Below are positions 37,280 through 45,868 of a stretch of DNA of 64,000 nucleotides, in pieces (the stretch's first letter is position 1; every line of letters starts with the position of its first letter). The stretch is taken from positions 17,473 to 81,472 of the forward strand of contig NZ_KE384286.1 of NCBI RefSeq assembly GCF_000424985.1, given 5' to 3'. The notes beneath the pieces are model-generated. The model saw nothing but the letters and a program-made list of their open reading frames with translations. It made no database searches and had not been told where the DNA came from. A program made the position numbers and the translations under genes. The stretch comes from Arenibacter latericius DSM 15913 (lineage in GTDB: Bacteria > Bacteroidota > Bacteroidia > Flavobacteriales > Flavobacteriaceae).

Positions 37280-37825
37280 ATGAAAGAGTTACTAACTAAG
37301 GGAAGTACTTTACTGTTGTTATTTATATTCCTAAGTTGCTCCTCTAATCAGAGCTTGCAAGAATATTATGTGGATAATGCCGAGAATCCTAATTTTATCT
37401 CAGTTGATCTCCCCGTTAGTCTTTTAAACTTAGCAGAAGCAAATTTAACTAAGGATCAGGAAGAGGCGATGGAGTCGCTGAGAAAACTGAATATACTTGC
37501 TTTTAAAAAGACAGACAAAAATGAGGTCGAATTTCAGAAAGAACGAATGAATATAAAGTCCATTTTAAAAAATGAGAAGTTCACAGAGTTAATGAAAATG
37601 AATACCACTTATGGAAAAGCTACCGTTAAATATTTAGGTGATGAAGACGCTATAGATGAGGTGGTTATTTATGGAGATAGTGATGATAAAGGTTTTATGG
37701 TCGTAAGAGTGCTAGGGAAGGATATGAATCCTGCTAAACTGGTTCAGTTTATCCAAGCATTAGAAAAATCGGATTATAAGGGGCAAGGCCTACAGCAAAT
37801 AGGCGCATTTGTAAAAGGAGAATAA
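37280..37825 (+). CDS. DUF4252 lipoprotein
   Basis: 181 residues; lipobox FLSC (Cys20). Shares the DUF4252 outline with the previous gene (LRKLNILAFKKTDKNEVEF, GDSDDKGFMVVRVLGKDMNPA). It is 87 bases downstream and ends in a strong terminator, so it closes the sigma operon. Likely an envelope protein whose state is sensed by or responds to the sigma factor, an inference from context. Confidence 0.75.
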   Translation: MKELLTKGSTLLLLFIFLSCSSNQSLQEYYVDNAENPNFISVDLPVSLLNLAEANLTKDQEEAMESLRKLNILAFKKTDKNEVEFQKERMNIKSILKNEKFTELMKMNTTYGKATVKYLGDEDAIDEVVIYGDSDDKGFMVVRVLGKDMNPAKLVQFIQALEKSDYKGQGLQQIGAFVKGE

Positions 37826-37846
37826 TAACACACCCTCAATGTCAAT

Positions 37847-37881
37847 AAACCCTGCTTAGAATTTTCTAGGCAGGGTTTTTT
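37847..37881 (+). terminator. terminator of the ECF sigma operon
   Basis: AAACCCTGC (37847-37855) pairs with GCAGGGTTT in 37870-37878, extended by TTAGAA/TTCTAG with a bulge, followed by a T tract. Confidence 0.8.
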
Positions 37882-37970
37882 CATCTTAATATTCCTTATA
37901 ATTGGCCCGGTTTTGTCGACTAATCGGAGTCGAAATACCGAGTAAAAGATAAAATAGTGTACACTAGCTC

Positions 37971-39314
37971 TTAAATTCCGGTGTAATTTTGAGGAGTAAT
38001 TTGTTTTAACTCCTTCTTTATCTCTTCGCTAACTTCTAAGGTGTCTATAAAATTAGCAATAGAATCTTGCGTAATTTTTTCATTTGTCCTCGTAAGTCCC
38101 TTTAAAGCTTCGTAAGGATTAGGATATGCTTCGCGTCTTAGAATAGTTTGGATAGCTTCTGCAGCAACTGCCCAATTGTTTTCTAGGTCTTCATTAAATT
38201 TCTCTTCGTTAAGGAGTAATTTGTTAAGGCCTTTTAAGGTAGATTGAAAAGCAATTAGAGTATGACCAAAAGGTACTCCCACATTTCTTAGTACAGTACT
38301 GTCGGTAAGGTCTCTTTGCAACCTAGACACTGGTAATTTTGCCGATAAATGTTCAAAAATTGCATTGGCAATTCCTAAATTTCCTTCGGAATTTTCAAAG
38401 TCTATCGGGTTTACCTTATGGGGCATTGCTGACGAACCAACTTCTCCAGCCTTAATTTTTTGTTTAAAATAATCCATGGATACATAGGTCCAGAAATCCC
38501 TATCTAAATCCAGGATAATGTTGTTGATGCGTTTTAAGCAATCGAACAATGCTGCCATATGATCGTAATGCTCAATTTGCGTAGTAGGGAAAGAGTGGTG
38601 CAAACCTAGTTTTTCCTCAACAAATTTCTTTCCAAAGGCTTTCCAGTCAATGTTAGGATAGGCTACTTTATGTGCATTAAAGTTTCCTGTGGCGCCTCCA
38701 AATTTGGCTGCGTTAGGAATCTCCTCCAGCATACGGAATTGTTCCTTTAGCCTAACAGCAAAAACATCTACCTCTTTGCCTAATCGAGTAGGGGACGCAG
38801 GTTGTCCGTGAGTTCTAGCAAGCATAGGAACGGCTTCCCATTCTTTAGCTAGTTCTTCTATTTTATTTAATACTTCTAGGTAGTGAGGAACATACACCTG
38901 GTCCATAGCCTCCTTAATGGAAAGAGGAATAGCTGTATTATTAATATCCTGGGAAGTAAGCCCAAAATGAATAAATTCTTTATATGCCTGTAAGCCTAGT
39001 TGGTCAAACTTCTTTTTAATGAAATACTCAACAGCCTTAACATCGTGGTTGGTAACCTTTTCAATTTCTTTAATTGCATTAGCATCTTCAGAAGTGAAAT
39101 TGCTATAGATTTCCCTTAAAGCCGGAAACTTGGTAGTGTCAAAGTCCGACAGTTGTGGTAATGGAATTTCGCAAAGCGCAATAAAATATTCAATTTCCAC
39201 TAAAACCCTATACTTAATAAGTGCTTCTTCTGAGAAATAGGGTGCCAAAGATGCAGTCTTACTGCGATATCTACCGTCTATAGGCGAAATGGCGTTTAAT
39301 TTGTTTAATGACAT
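37971..39314 (-). CDS. purB: adenylosuccinate lyase
   Basis: 447 residues. Starts with MSLNKLNAISPIDGRYRSK and carries TSQDINNTA, RTHGQPASPTRLGKE and the flexible signature loop GSSAMPHKVNPIDFENSEG. Acts twice in purine synthesis (SAICAR and adenylosuccinate cleavage). A good -7 box lies 33-40 bases upstream of the start. Confidence 0.97.
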   Translation of the reverse strand: MSLNKLNAISPIDGRYRSKTASLAPYFSEEALIKYRVLVEIEYFIALCEIPLPQLSDFDTTKFPALREIYSNFTSEDANAIKEIEKVTNHDVKAVEYFIKKKFDQLGLQAYKEFIHFGLTSQDINNTAIPLSIKEAMDQVYVPHYLEVLNKIEELAKEWEAVPMLARTHGQPASPTRLGKEVDVFAVRLKEQFRMLEEIPNAAKFGGATGNFNAHKVAYPNIDWKAFGKKFVEEKLGLHHSFPTTQIEHYDHMAALFDCLKRINNIILDLDRDFWTYVSMDYFKQKIKAGEVGSSAMPHKVNPIDFENSEGNLGIANAIFEHLSAKLPVSRLQRDLTDSTVLRNVGVPFGHTLIAFQSTLKGLNKLLLNEEKFNEDLENNWAVAAEAIQTILRREAYPNPYEALKGLTRTNEKITQDSIANFIDTLEVSEEIKKELKQITPQNYTGI

Positions 39315-39346
39315 TTTATAAGAAATTGGATGTTTTTAGAAAGGCG

Positions 39347-39378
39347 CAAAGATAGTTATAAGTTAAACAGTATAAAAG
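39347..39378 (-). promoter_or_regulatory. candidate promoter of purB
   Basis: On the minus strand TATCTTTG (39347-39354) matches TAnnTTTG exactly, with TTTT (39375-39378) in the -33 position. Leader would be about 30 bases. Confidence 0.5.
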
Positions 39379-39416
39379 CGATCCCAAAATTATGTTTATG
39401 GATTGGAATAAAGGGA

Positions 39417-39542
39417 TTTACTCGATAATCGAGATTTGAATGCTCCGAAGCTTGGCTACCCGTAGGATACAAGCGGGCCTGCCCGAATCTTTCAGGCGGG
39501 CCTGTCCGAATCTTTCAGGTGAACCTGCTCCGATGTAGTTTG
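39417..39542. repeat. modular intergenic repeat, copy B
   Basis: Begins TTTACTCGATAATCGAG like the 3683 copy and ends GTAGTTT. The middle differs: two contiguous 23-bp units (39478-39500 and 39501-39523) each start CCTG(C/T)CCGAATCTTTCAGG, a third partial follows. The palindromic head is conserved, the core is variable in unit number and sequence. Confidence 0.85.
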
Positions 39543-39647
39543 CTGATGCTGTCTGAATTAGGCGATTCCTATATTTCCGATGCGATGTTATTAGTGAGTG
39601 TAACTAATGTTTTTAAGTATAGCTTATGGAATTAACTGTGGGAGTAA

Positions 39648-40208
39648 CTACTTTAATTTTGCAAGTATCATTCTTGCTCTAGCTTGGTAAGCCGGACTTC
39701 CGTTATTGTAATTTTGTTGTAATACCTGCATTAGCTCGGGCCAAATCCATTTAAACCTTTGGCCTAATAATAAGAGGCAGGTCATAGAATAGGCCTTAGC
39801 GGCTACTTTGTGTTCACCTATCAACCAATCAAAACAAAGGGTAGCTATTAGGGAGAGGTGCTTTTCTTTTAGCGCCTTACGGGTAGCAGGCGCTTTATCA
39901 GTAAAATAGGAATAACATAAGTATTCGTAGATTTTAGCAGAGGGTCTTACCGCTGAATCTAGATATATTTTTCCGCTATTTTCAAGAATGGTATCTATAT
40001 GTGGAAGTAGGAGGTTTAAGCGTTGCTTTGCAATAAACTCCAAAACCCACCATGCCTTGCAAGAAATTGGGTCATCTACTCTAAACGCAACCTCCAGGAG
40101 GTTGCCTAAATTTTCTGGATGCTTTAGAACAATGGAAGCTGTTTCTGTTCTTTTTTTCTTAGAAGCATTAACATGCTTTAGTGTTTTATACCATTCCGAA
40201 TTGTTCAC
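39648..40208 (-). CDS. conserved helical protein of unknown function
   Basis: 186 residues, soluble, almost entirely alpha-helical, with helical pairs such as LGNLLEVAFRVDDPISCKAWWVL read as HEAT/armadillo-like by eye. I recall homologues wrongly labelled adenylosuccinate lyase because they neighbour purB; none of the lyase motifs is present. Located between the repeat after purB and a sirtuin gene, with the sirtuin stop 36 bases away on the same strand. Confidence 0.7.
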   Translation of the reverse strand: MNNSEWYKTLKHVNASKKKRTETASIVLKHPENLGNLLEVAFRVDDPISCKAWWVLEFIAKQRLNLLLPHIDTILENSGKIYLDSAVRPSAKIYEYLCYSYFTDKAPATRKALKEKHLSLIATLCFDWLIGEHKVAAKAYSMTCLLLLGQRFKWIWPELMQVLQQNYNNGSPAYQARARMILAKLK

Positions 40209-40244
40209 GAGATGTTCTTTTTTTCAATTTACTTCTTTACGCTA

Positions 40245-40934
40245 TTAGGTGTTTTTAAGTAATTTTTGCGCTAATAGTTCCATTCCCTTAGTAGCACTAT
40301 TTTTTATGACTGTAAGGTTGTTAAAGTCAGTTTCTCTGATATTGGGTTTAGGGTCTATAAAATATATGGGGATGTTATTAGGTGCGTAATGTACCAGACT
40401 TGCCGCTGGGTATACTTGCATAGAAGTGCCAATTATTATTAAAATATCTGCATTAGCAGTTATGTCAGCTGCTTTGGCTAGCATTGGAACATCCTCTCCA
40501 AACCAGACAATATGGGGTCTTAACTGCGTTCCTGCCGTACAGAGATCCCCTAAATTAATGTCTTTTTTCCAGTCCACTATACTGTTGGGGTCACTGGCGC
40601 CTCTAGCTTTTAGCAATTCTCCGTGTAAATGGATAACGTTAGAACTGCCAGCTCTTTCATGTAGGTCGTCTACATTTTGAGTGATAATATGTACCGTGTA
40701 TTGGTCTTCTAATTTCGCTAGGGAAAGATGAGCCTGATTAGGGTGCACCTCTAGCAATTGTCTTCTTCGCTGATTGTAGAAATCTAGGACTAAGGCAGGG
40801 TTTCTCTCGAAACCCTGGGGAGTAGCAACCTCCATTACATCGTGACCTTCCCATAAACCATCGGCATCCCTAAAAGTTTTAATACCACTTTCAGCACTGA
40901 TTCCAGCTCCAGTTAAAACAACTAATTTTTTCAT
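40245..40934 (-). CDS. NAD-dependent protein deacylase (sirtuin) lacking the zinc cysteines
   Basis: 229 residues. Sirtuin motifs GAGISAESGIKTFRDADGLW, TQNVDDLHERAG, catalytic His in HLHGEL, RPHIVWFGE and GTSMQVYPA are intact. Between HGEL and RPHIVWFGE the usual four zinc-binding cysteines are reduced to one (LCTAG), so this is a zinc-less version. The family removes acetyl or succinyl groups from lysine using NAD. Divergent from trmH across 59 bases. Confidence 0.88.
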   Translation of the reverse strand: MKKLVVLTGAGISAESGIKTFRDADGLWEGHDVMEVATPQGFERNPALVLDFYNQRRRQLLEVHPNQAHLSLAKLEDQYTVHIITQNVDDLHERAGSSNVIHLHGELLKARGASDPNSIVDWKKDINLGDLCTAGTQLRPHIVWFGEDVPMLAKAADITANADILIIIGTSMQVYPAASLVHYAPNNIPIYFIDPKPNIRETDFNNLTVIKNSATKGMELLAQKLLKNT

Positions 40935-40946
40935 TTAAAAAGAGTA

Positions 40947-40954
40947 TATATTTG
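40947..40954 (+). promoter_or_regulatory. candidate -7 box of trmH
   Basis: TATATTTG fits TAnnTTTG, 39 bases before the trmH ATG. The -33 region is only TTTT-like, so this is tentative. Confidence 0.35.
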
Positions 40955-40993
40955 TAAATCTAACATTTTTATTGAACATCAATTTATACGGAA

Positions 40994-41650
40994 ATGATCG
41001 ACCATGAACTGCTAGCGTATTTAGAAGGTTTTATTACTTTAAAAAGGAAACAACGTTTCTTAGATATATTGGAAGATCGTACTAAGTATATTACTGTAGC
41101 TGTAGAGGATGTATATCAGATGCATAATATGAGTGCCGTAATAAGGAGTTGTGATGTTTTTGGAATACAAGAGGCGCATTTAATTGAAAACAGATACGGT
41201 AAACGATTAGATAAAAGCATTTCTATGGGTGCCCAGCAATGGGTAGATACCAAAAGATATAATAATACCACATCCTGTATTGATGCGTTAAGAAGGGAAG
41301 GGTACCGTATTGTAGCCACAACACCACATGAGAATGGTGTTTTGTTGCCCGACTTTAAACTTGATGGTAAAACCGCACTGTTTTTTGGTACGGAAAGGGA
41401 TGGGTTGAGTCAGGAAGTAATGAACAATGCAGATTCATACTTAACTATTCCTATGGTTGGGTTTACAGAAAGTCTTAATATCTCTGTTTCTGCTGCTATA
41501 ATATTACATCGTCTTACCAGTCTTTTAAAAAGATCGGATGTAGAATGGCGCCTAACTGAGGAGGAAAAACTAGAGAGAAGGCTAGACTGGACTAAAAAAT
41601 CGGTTCGTAGTGTTGAGGATGTTTTAGCAAGATACCACAGTACCAAATAA
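40994..41650 (+). CDS. trmH: tRNA (guanosine-2'-O-)-methyltransferase TrmH (SpoU family)
   Basis: 218 residues. SPOUT motifs: NMSAVIRSCDVFGIQEAHLIE (motif 1, split at the Asn-Arg pair), LFFGTERDGLSQEV (motif 2) and IPMVGFTESLNISVSAAI (motif 3). Methylates the 2'-O of G18 in tRNAs in the family. Followed 39 bases later by an SRPBCC gene on the same strand. Confidence 0.92.
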   Translation: MIDHELLAYLEGFITLKRKQRFLDILEDRTKYITVAVEDVYQMHNMSAVIRSCDVFGIQEAHLIENRYGKRLDKSISMGAQQWVDTKRYNNTTSCIDALRREGYRIVATTPHENGVLLPDFKLDGKTALFFGTERDGLSQEVMNNADSYLTIPMVGFTESLNISVSAAIILHRLTSLLKRSDVEWRLTEEEKLERRLDWTKKSVRSVEDVLARYHSTK

Positions 41651-41689
41651 TATTATTCCTATCTTTAAGGGAATCAACACATAAGCGCT

Positions 41690-42217
41690 ATGACAACTGT
41701 ACTATATATTTTGCTAGGAATTATAGTGCTAATTTTTCTTTTGGCCGTCCTGGCCCCTAAAACATATAATGTTTCAAGATCAATTGTAATTAATAGTCCT
41801 AAGAATAAGGTTTTCGATAATATTAAATACCTTAAAAATCAGCAAGAGTGGTCCCCATGGGCAAATAAAGATCCCAATATGGAAAATAAGTTCACTGGGA
41901 TTGATGGTGAGGTAGGCTTTGTAAGTTATTGGAAGGGAAATAAAGATGTTGGAGAAGGTGAGCAGGAAATCACCAAGGTAGTTGAAGACGAAAGGGTAGA
42001 AGGAGAACTCCGATTTTTAAAACCTTTTAAGTCTACTTCTGATAGTTATCTTATTCTATCCGAGAAAGGGGCTAACCAAACAGAAGTAGTTTGGGGTTTT
42101 AAAGGAAAGAATAAATTTCCCATGTCAGTGATGATGCTCTTTATGAATATGGATAAAATGGTGGGGAAGGATTTTGAGGAGGGTTTAAGAAATTTAAAAA
42201 TGATAATGGAGAAATAG
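41690..42217 (+). CDS. SRPBCC-family protein (polyketide cyclase-like) with membrane anchor
   Basis: 175 residues. N-terminal membrane helix (about 3-22), then the START/SRPBCC fold starting SRSIVINSPKNKVFDNIKYL with NQQEWSPWANKDPNME and a C-terminal helix that closes the cavity. The fold binds hydrophobic ligands; ligand unknown. May share a transcript with trmH. Confidence 0.78.
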   Translation: MTTVLYILLGIIVLIFLLAVLAPKTYNVSRSIVINSPKNKVFDNIKYLKNQQEWSPWANKDPNMENKFTGIDGEVGFVSYWKGNKDVGEGEQEITKVVEDERVEGELRFLKPFKSTSDSYLILSEKGANQTEVVWGFKGKNKFPMSVMMLFMNMDKMVGKDFEEGLRNLKMIMEK

Positions 42218-42380
42218 ATGCCTAACCTTAAAGGTAGGCAGTACACCTCTTTTAAATAGTTGTAATGTATTGTCTAGGGATATATTTCATACAGAAGTGC
42301 TCCTAGTTTGTAGTATTCTAAAGTAGGGGACTAGAAATATGATATTTTTATCAGTGGATTAGAAAAATCCTCGATTCTAA

Positions 42381-43160
42381 TTATTGTTTCCGGTTTAGGA
42401 CTTTAAATTCTTCGTAACAACTACTAATAGCGTCTAAGATTTGCAAATCGTTGGCAGTGGCAATAAAAGATTTGGAGTAGTTGCAATTACTCAATATATC
42501 TTCAATATCCACCTTTTCAATTTGAAGTAGTTCGGTTAGGGTTTCTCTATCAAATTTAGAAGCTAGTAGATCTCTAATTCTATCATCCTCTTTCATTTGC
42601 CGAAGTTTACGCATCTGGTTAGGTTTCTTTCCAAATAGGTTTCGTAAGAGGTCTGCTGGGTTAAGAATGGCTCCTAATACTTTAGTGACTGCGCTTGGGT
42701 TCTTGCTTCCTGCTTCGTATCCTACAGATAGCCCAGAGATACTATACTGAAAAGCATTGTTGATGGGTAAGTTTTTTACATCTATTTCCAAATAACCGGT
42801 AAGGGAATAGGGTCTTACAATAACTTCCTCTAAAGCGTATGCCAATTCGGTAAGTGATATTTTGGTATTCTTAAACCTAAACATATCGTTAGTTACCCTC
42901 ACTTTTTGTGATTTAAAACCTAAGAAGGTGAAATACAAAGTGTCGTTAACTTGGGCAGGTATAGAGAATTCTCCCTGTTTGTTGGTAATAGTACCAATCA
43001 CCTGATTAAGGTTTACCACGTGGACACTTTCCATAGGCTGGTCCGTTTGGGCATTTAATACAATAGCTTTAAGTTCTTTAAGTTCGTCTTTTTTTTCAGT
43101 CTCTTGGGAGTATCCAAAAGTAACAAAGACAATTATGAAGGTTAATAAAAAGGTTTTCAT
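42381..43160 (-). CDS. exported carboxypeptidase-like regulatory domain protein
   Basis: 259 residues. Signal peptide ending GYSQ (about 1-19), then a CarboxypepD_reg-like domain (about 30-110) with VLNAQTDQPMESVHVVN, NKQGEFSIPA and FLGFKSQKVRV, and a helical tail of about 130 residues with no recognised domain. In Bacteroidota this beta-sandwich domain often precedes receptors or surface proteins; here it stands alone. Confidence 0.78.
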   Translation of the reverse strand: MKTFLLTFIIVFVTFGYSQETEKKDELKELKAIVLNAQTDQPMESVHVVNLNQVIGTITNKQGEFSIPAQVNDTLYFTFLGFKSQKVRVTNDMFRFKNTKISLTELAYALEEVIVRPYSLTGYLEIDVKNLPINNAFQYSISGLSVGYEAGSKNPSAVTKVLGAILNPADLLRNLFGKKPNQMRKLRQMKEDDRIRDLLASKFDRETLTELLQIEKVDIEDILSNCNYSKSFIATANDLQILDAISSCYEEFKVLNRKQ

Positions 43161-43195
43161 TCAATTGATCCAAGGTTATGATTGGTAAACTAACT

Positions 43196-43223
43196 AAAAA
43201 AATACGCCGAAGCGTATTTTTTT
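43196..43223 (-). terminator. terminator of deaD
   Basis: AAAAAAATACGC (43196-43207) and GCGTATTTTTTT (43212-43223) pair exactly around CGAA, immediately after the deaD stop on the minus strand. Confidence 0.85.
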
Positions 43224-43236
43224 AGTATACAATTAA

Positions 43237-45048
43237 CTAATAGGAGTCACTTTTTCTCTGAGTCCTTCTTTTACCGGAGCTACTAGAAGAGTTTCCTTTG
43301 GCAGGGCCTCGGTCACTTCTTCTACTTCTGCTTCTATCATTATTTCGGAAATCTCTTCCACTACCGTTTCTTCCTCCGAATCCACTTTTTTTACTATCGC
43401 GCCTTCCGCCGCGACCACGTCTTCCGCCACCATCTCCACCTGGGTTTTTGGAAACTTCAACATTAACGAACCTTCCGTCTACCTTGAAATCGGTAAAGGT
43501 TTTTAATATTTCTTCTGTAGCTGCAGCATCAGTGTTAAAGAAAGAGAAACTTTCCTTAACATCTACTTTAAAGATATCATCCTGTCCAAGATTCACGGTA
43601 TCTCTAATAAAATCTTTTAAGGACATCCAATCATAGCCGTCTTTTTCTCCAACATTTATAAAGTATCTTACATTGCCATTGTTAAGTGTATTGTTAGATC
43701 CTATAACGTCCTTATCTCTTGGAGAAGATATGTTTAAGTCTTTGGCTTTGTTGTAATAATTAAAGAAGCGTGTAAATTCTACAGAGACAATTTTTTTGAT
43801 TAGCTCTTCGCGATCTATTCCCTCTAAAACCTCATTAATAGCAGGTAAGTAGTTGTCTACTTCCTTATTAATTTCAGTATCTTTTATTTTGTTCGCTAAA
43901 TGATAAAGCTGAATCTCACAGATTTCCATTCCGGTTGGAATAGTTTTAGCAATAAATGATTGCTTTATCTTGTTTTCAATGGCTTTAATTTTACGAAGTT
44001 CACTTCTTGTAATAATAACCATAGAAACTCCGGTCTTACCTGCTCTTCCTGTACGGCCACTTCTGTGGGTGTAGGTTTCAATTTCATCAGGTAATTGGTA
44101 GTTAATAACGTGTGTAATGTCATCAACATCTATTCCTCTAGCAGCAACATCAGTTGCTACTAACATTTGTATCTGTCTTTTACGGAAGGAGTTCATTACC
44201 AAATCCCTTTGGTTTTGACTTAAATCTCCGTGTAATGCACCTGCATTGTATCCGTCTTCGATTAGTTTTTCAGCTACTTTTTGAGTATCTCTTTTAGTTC
44301 TACAGAAGATAACTGAGAAGATATCAGGATTGGTATCGGCTAACCTTTTTAAGGCAGGATATCTATCTCTACCGCCCACCACGTAATATTCGTGCTGTAC
44401 GTTATTGGTACCAGAATTTTTTGCTCCCACAGTAATTTCCTGAGGGTTGTTCATAAACTTCTTAGCTATAATAGATACCTCTTTTGGCATGGTAGCTGAA
44501 AATAACCAAGTAGATTTTTCTTTAGGGGTATTAGAAAGAATATCTTTAATATCCTCAAAAAATCCCATGTTCAACATCTCATCAGCTTCATCCAAGATAC
44601 AATAATCGATTTTGGAAATATCTACCAAACCTCGGTTTATCATATCTTTCATTCTACCAGGAGTAGCTACTATTATTTGAGCTCCTCTTTTTATTTGTCT
44701 GGCCTGATCTGTTATGCTTGCCCCTCCATAAATGGCTACTACATTTAATCCTTTTTCATATTTGGAATAATGTACCATTTCATTGGTAATCTGTAAACAA
44801 AGTTCACGAGTAGGAGAAAGGATTAAACCTTGAGTGGTCCTGCTTGCGCGGTCTATTTTTTGAATTAAAGGAAAACCGAATGCAGCAGTCTTTCCTGTAC
44901 CTGTTTGGGCAAGGGCTACTAAATCCGTTTCGCTTTCTAATAAAATTGGGATTGCTTTTTCTTGTACTTCAGATGGACTTTCAAATCCAAGATCTGAAAT
45001 AGCATTTAATAGGGACTGATCTAGCCCTAATGCTTCAAATTTTGTCAT
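43237..45048 (-). CDS. deaD: DEAD-box RNA helicase DeaD/CsdA type
   Basis: 603 residues. Helicase core about 1-370 with AQTGTGKT, PTRELC, DEAD, SAT and HRSGRTGR; a helical linker; a DbpA-type RNA-binding domain (about 470-545) with YFINVGEKDGYDW; and a basic RG/S-rich tail (about 550-603). The longer length and RNA-binding domain separate it from RhlE at 12608. Expected roles are ribosome assembly and cold adaptation. A -7 box TACCTTTG is 112 bases upstream, so the leader is long. Confidence 0.93.
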   Translation of the reverse strand: MTKFEALGLDQSLLNAISDLGFESPSEVQEKAIPILLESETDLVALAQTGTGKTAAFGFPLIQKIDRASRTTQGLILSPTRELCLQITNEMVHYSKYEKGLNVVAIYGGASITDQARQIKRGAQIIVATPGRMKDMINRGLVDISKIDYCILDEADEMLNMGFFEDIKDILSNTPKEKSTWLFSATMPKEVSIIAKKFMNNPQEITVGAKNSGTNNVQHEYYVVGGRDRYPALKRLADTNPDIFSVIFCRTKRDTQKVAEKLIEDGYNAGALHGDLSQNQRDLVMNSFRKRQIQMLVATDVAARGIDVDDITHVINYQLPDEIETYTHRSGRTGRAGKTGVSMVIITRSELRKIKAIENKIKQSFIAKTIPTGMEICEIQLYHLANKIKDTEINKEVDNYLPAINEVLEGIDREELIKKIVSVEFTRFFNYYNKAKDLNISSPRDKDVIGSNNTLNNGNVRYFINVGEKDGYDWMSLKDFIRDTVNLGQDDIFKVDVKESFSFFNTDAAATEEILKTFTDFKVDGRFVNVEVSKNPGGDGGGRRGRGGRRDSKKSGFGGRNGSGRDFRNNDRSRSRRSDRGPAKGNSSSSSGKRRTQRKSDSY

Positions 45049-45159
45049 AATATGTTATTAAATAATCGCAAATATGTATGTTGATGGGAGCGATTATTTT
45101 CTATAACCTATTAAGACTCACTACAACACATGCTATACCAGCGGCGTTAATTGAAGCGG

Positions 45160-45167
45160 CAAAGGTA
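45160..45167 (-). promoter_or_regulatory. candidate -7 box of deaD
   Basis: TACCTTTG on the minus strand matches TAnnTTTG, implying a leader of about 105 bases, which for cold-shock helicases is often regulatory. Confidence 0.42.
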
Positions 45168-45217
45168 GTGTTTATTTTTAAATTATAATAATTTGTTTCA
45201 GAATGGTTGCTAATTTT

Positions 45218-45832
45218 TTATAAAGAGATAAGGCATCCATATACCGCAGATGCTAAGCCGAGCGCCCCAAAGAATATGGATAAAAAAATAAAATTAGACT
45301 GTATTTTTTTGTTATCTCGGATTACAATACAGACGGCACAAAGTACTATGCAAATCTGGAAGAGTAGTTTGGCTAGGTCCATTTTTTGTGAGGCTCCTTC
45401 ATATTTTTGGGCTCTAGTTATCCATTCCTTAACACCTACAATTTTTCCCATCTCCCCATCTAAATCTTGTGCCCAATATTGGCGTGGGATATTTGAGGAC
45501 CCTACAAGTAGTTCTGTTTTTTCTGCCTCATATTTCATAACCATAGATTTGGTATGGGCCATTATGTTTTTGAGGTTTTGGTGTTTCTCTGGAGGTGCAA
45601 TCCCTATTTCCATAATGGTTTTTAGAAAGTCTAATTCGCTTTCCTTTAGATTTTGCTTGATGCTTTTAGCCTGATACCAATTAGAATAACTTACCTGTTG
45701 ATTTTGTGAAATAATGGTTTGTTCTTCTAAATAGCTATTGATTAGCTCTGTAGTGGCTAATAAGGCGGCAAAAGCTGCAATTAAGATGCCCCCTAATGTT
45801 TCCTTGCTTTTAAAATATCTGTTTATTTTCAT
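45218..45832 (-). CDS. DUF4337-like membrane protein
   Basis: 204 residues. Membrane helix about 14-31, a charged helical middle (QQVSYSNWYQAKSIKQNLKE), and two membrane helices about 155-203 at the C-terminus. The YSNWYQAKSIKQ motif resembles DUF4337. Function unknown. A plus-strand frame over the same bases is a shadow. Confidence 0.72.
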   Translation of the reverse strand: MKINRYFKSKETLGGILIAAFAALLATTELINSYLEEQTIISQNQQVSYSNWYQAKSIKQNLKESELDFLKTIMEIGIAPPEKHQNLKNIMAHTKSMVMKYEAEKTELLVGSSNIPRQYWAQDLDGEMGKIVGVKEWITRAQKYEGASQKMDLAKLLFQICIVLCAVCIVIRDNKKIQSNFIFLSIFFGALGLASAVYGCLISL

Positions 45833-45868
45833 TGTTAGATTGGGGGGGAGTATTAGGTTAGGGATAAT

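Noticed and set aside
39478..39523. Possible CRISPR array
   Set aside because: The 23-bp units are contiguous with no unique spacers and are part of a dispersed repeat; no cas genes.
43233..43463. 76-codon minus-strand frame with acidic composition
   Set aside because: Alternate-frame shadow of the basic RG-rich tail of deaD.
45207..45674. 155-codon plus-strand frame
   Set aside because: Antisense to the DUF4337-like gene, whose membrane pattern is convincing.
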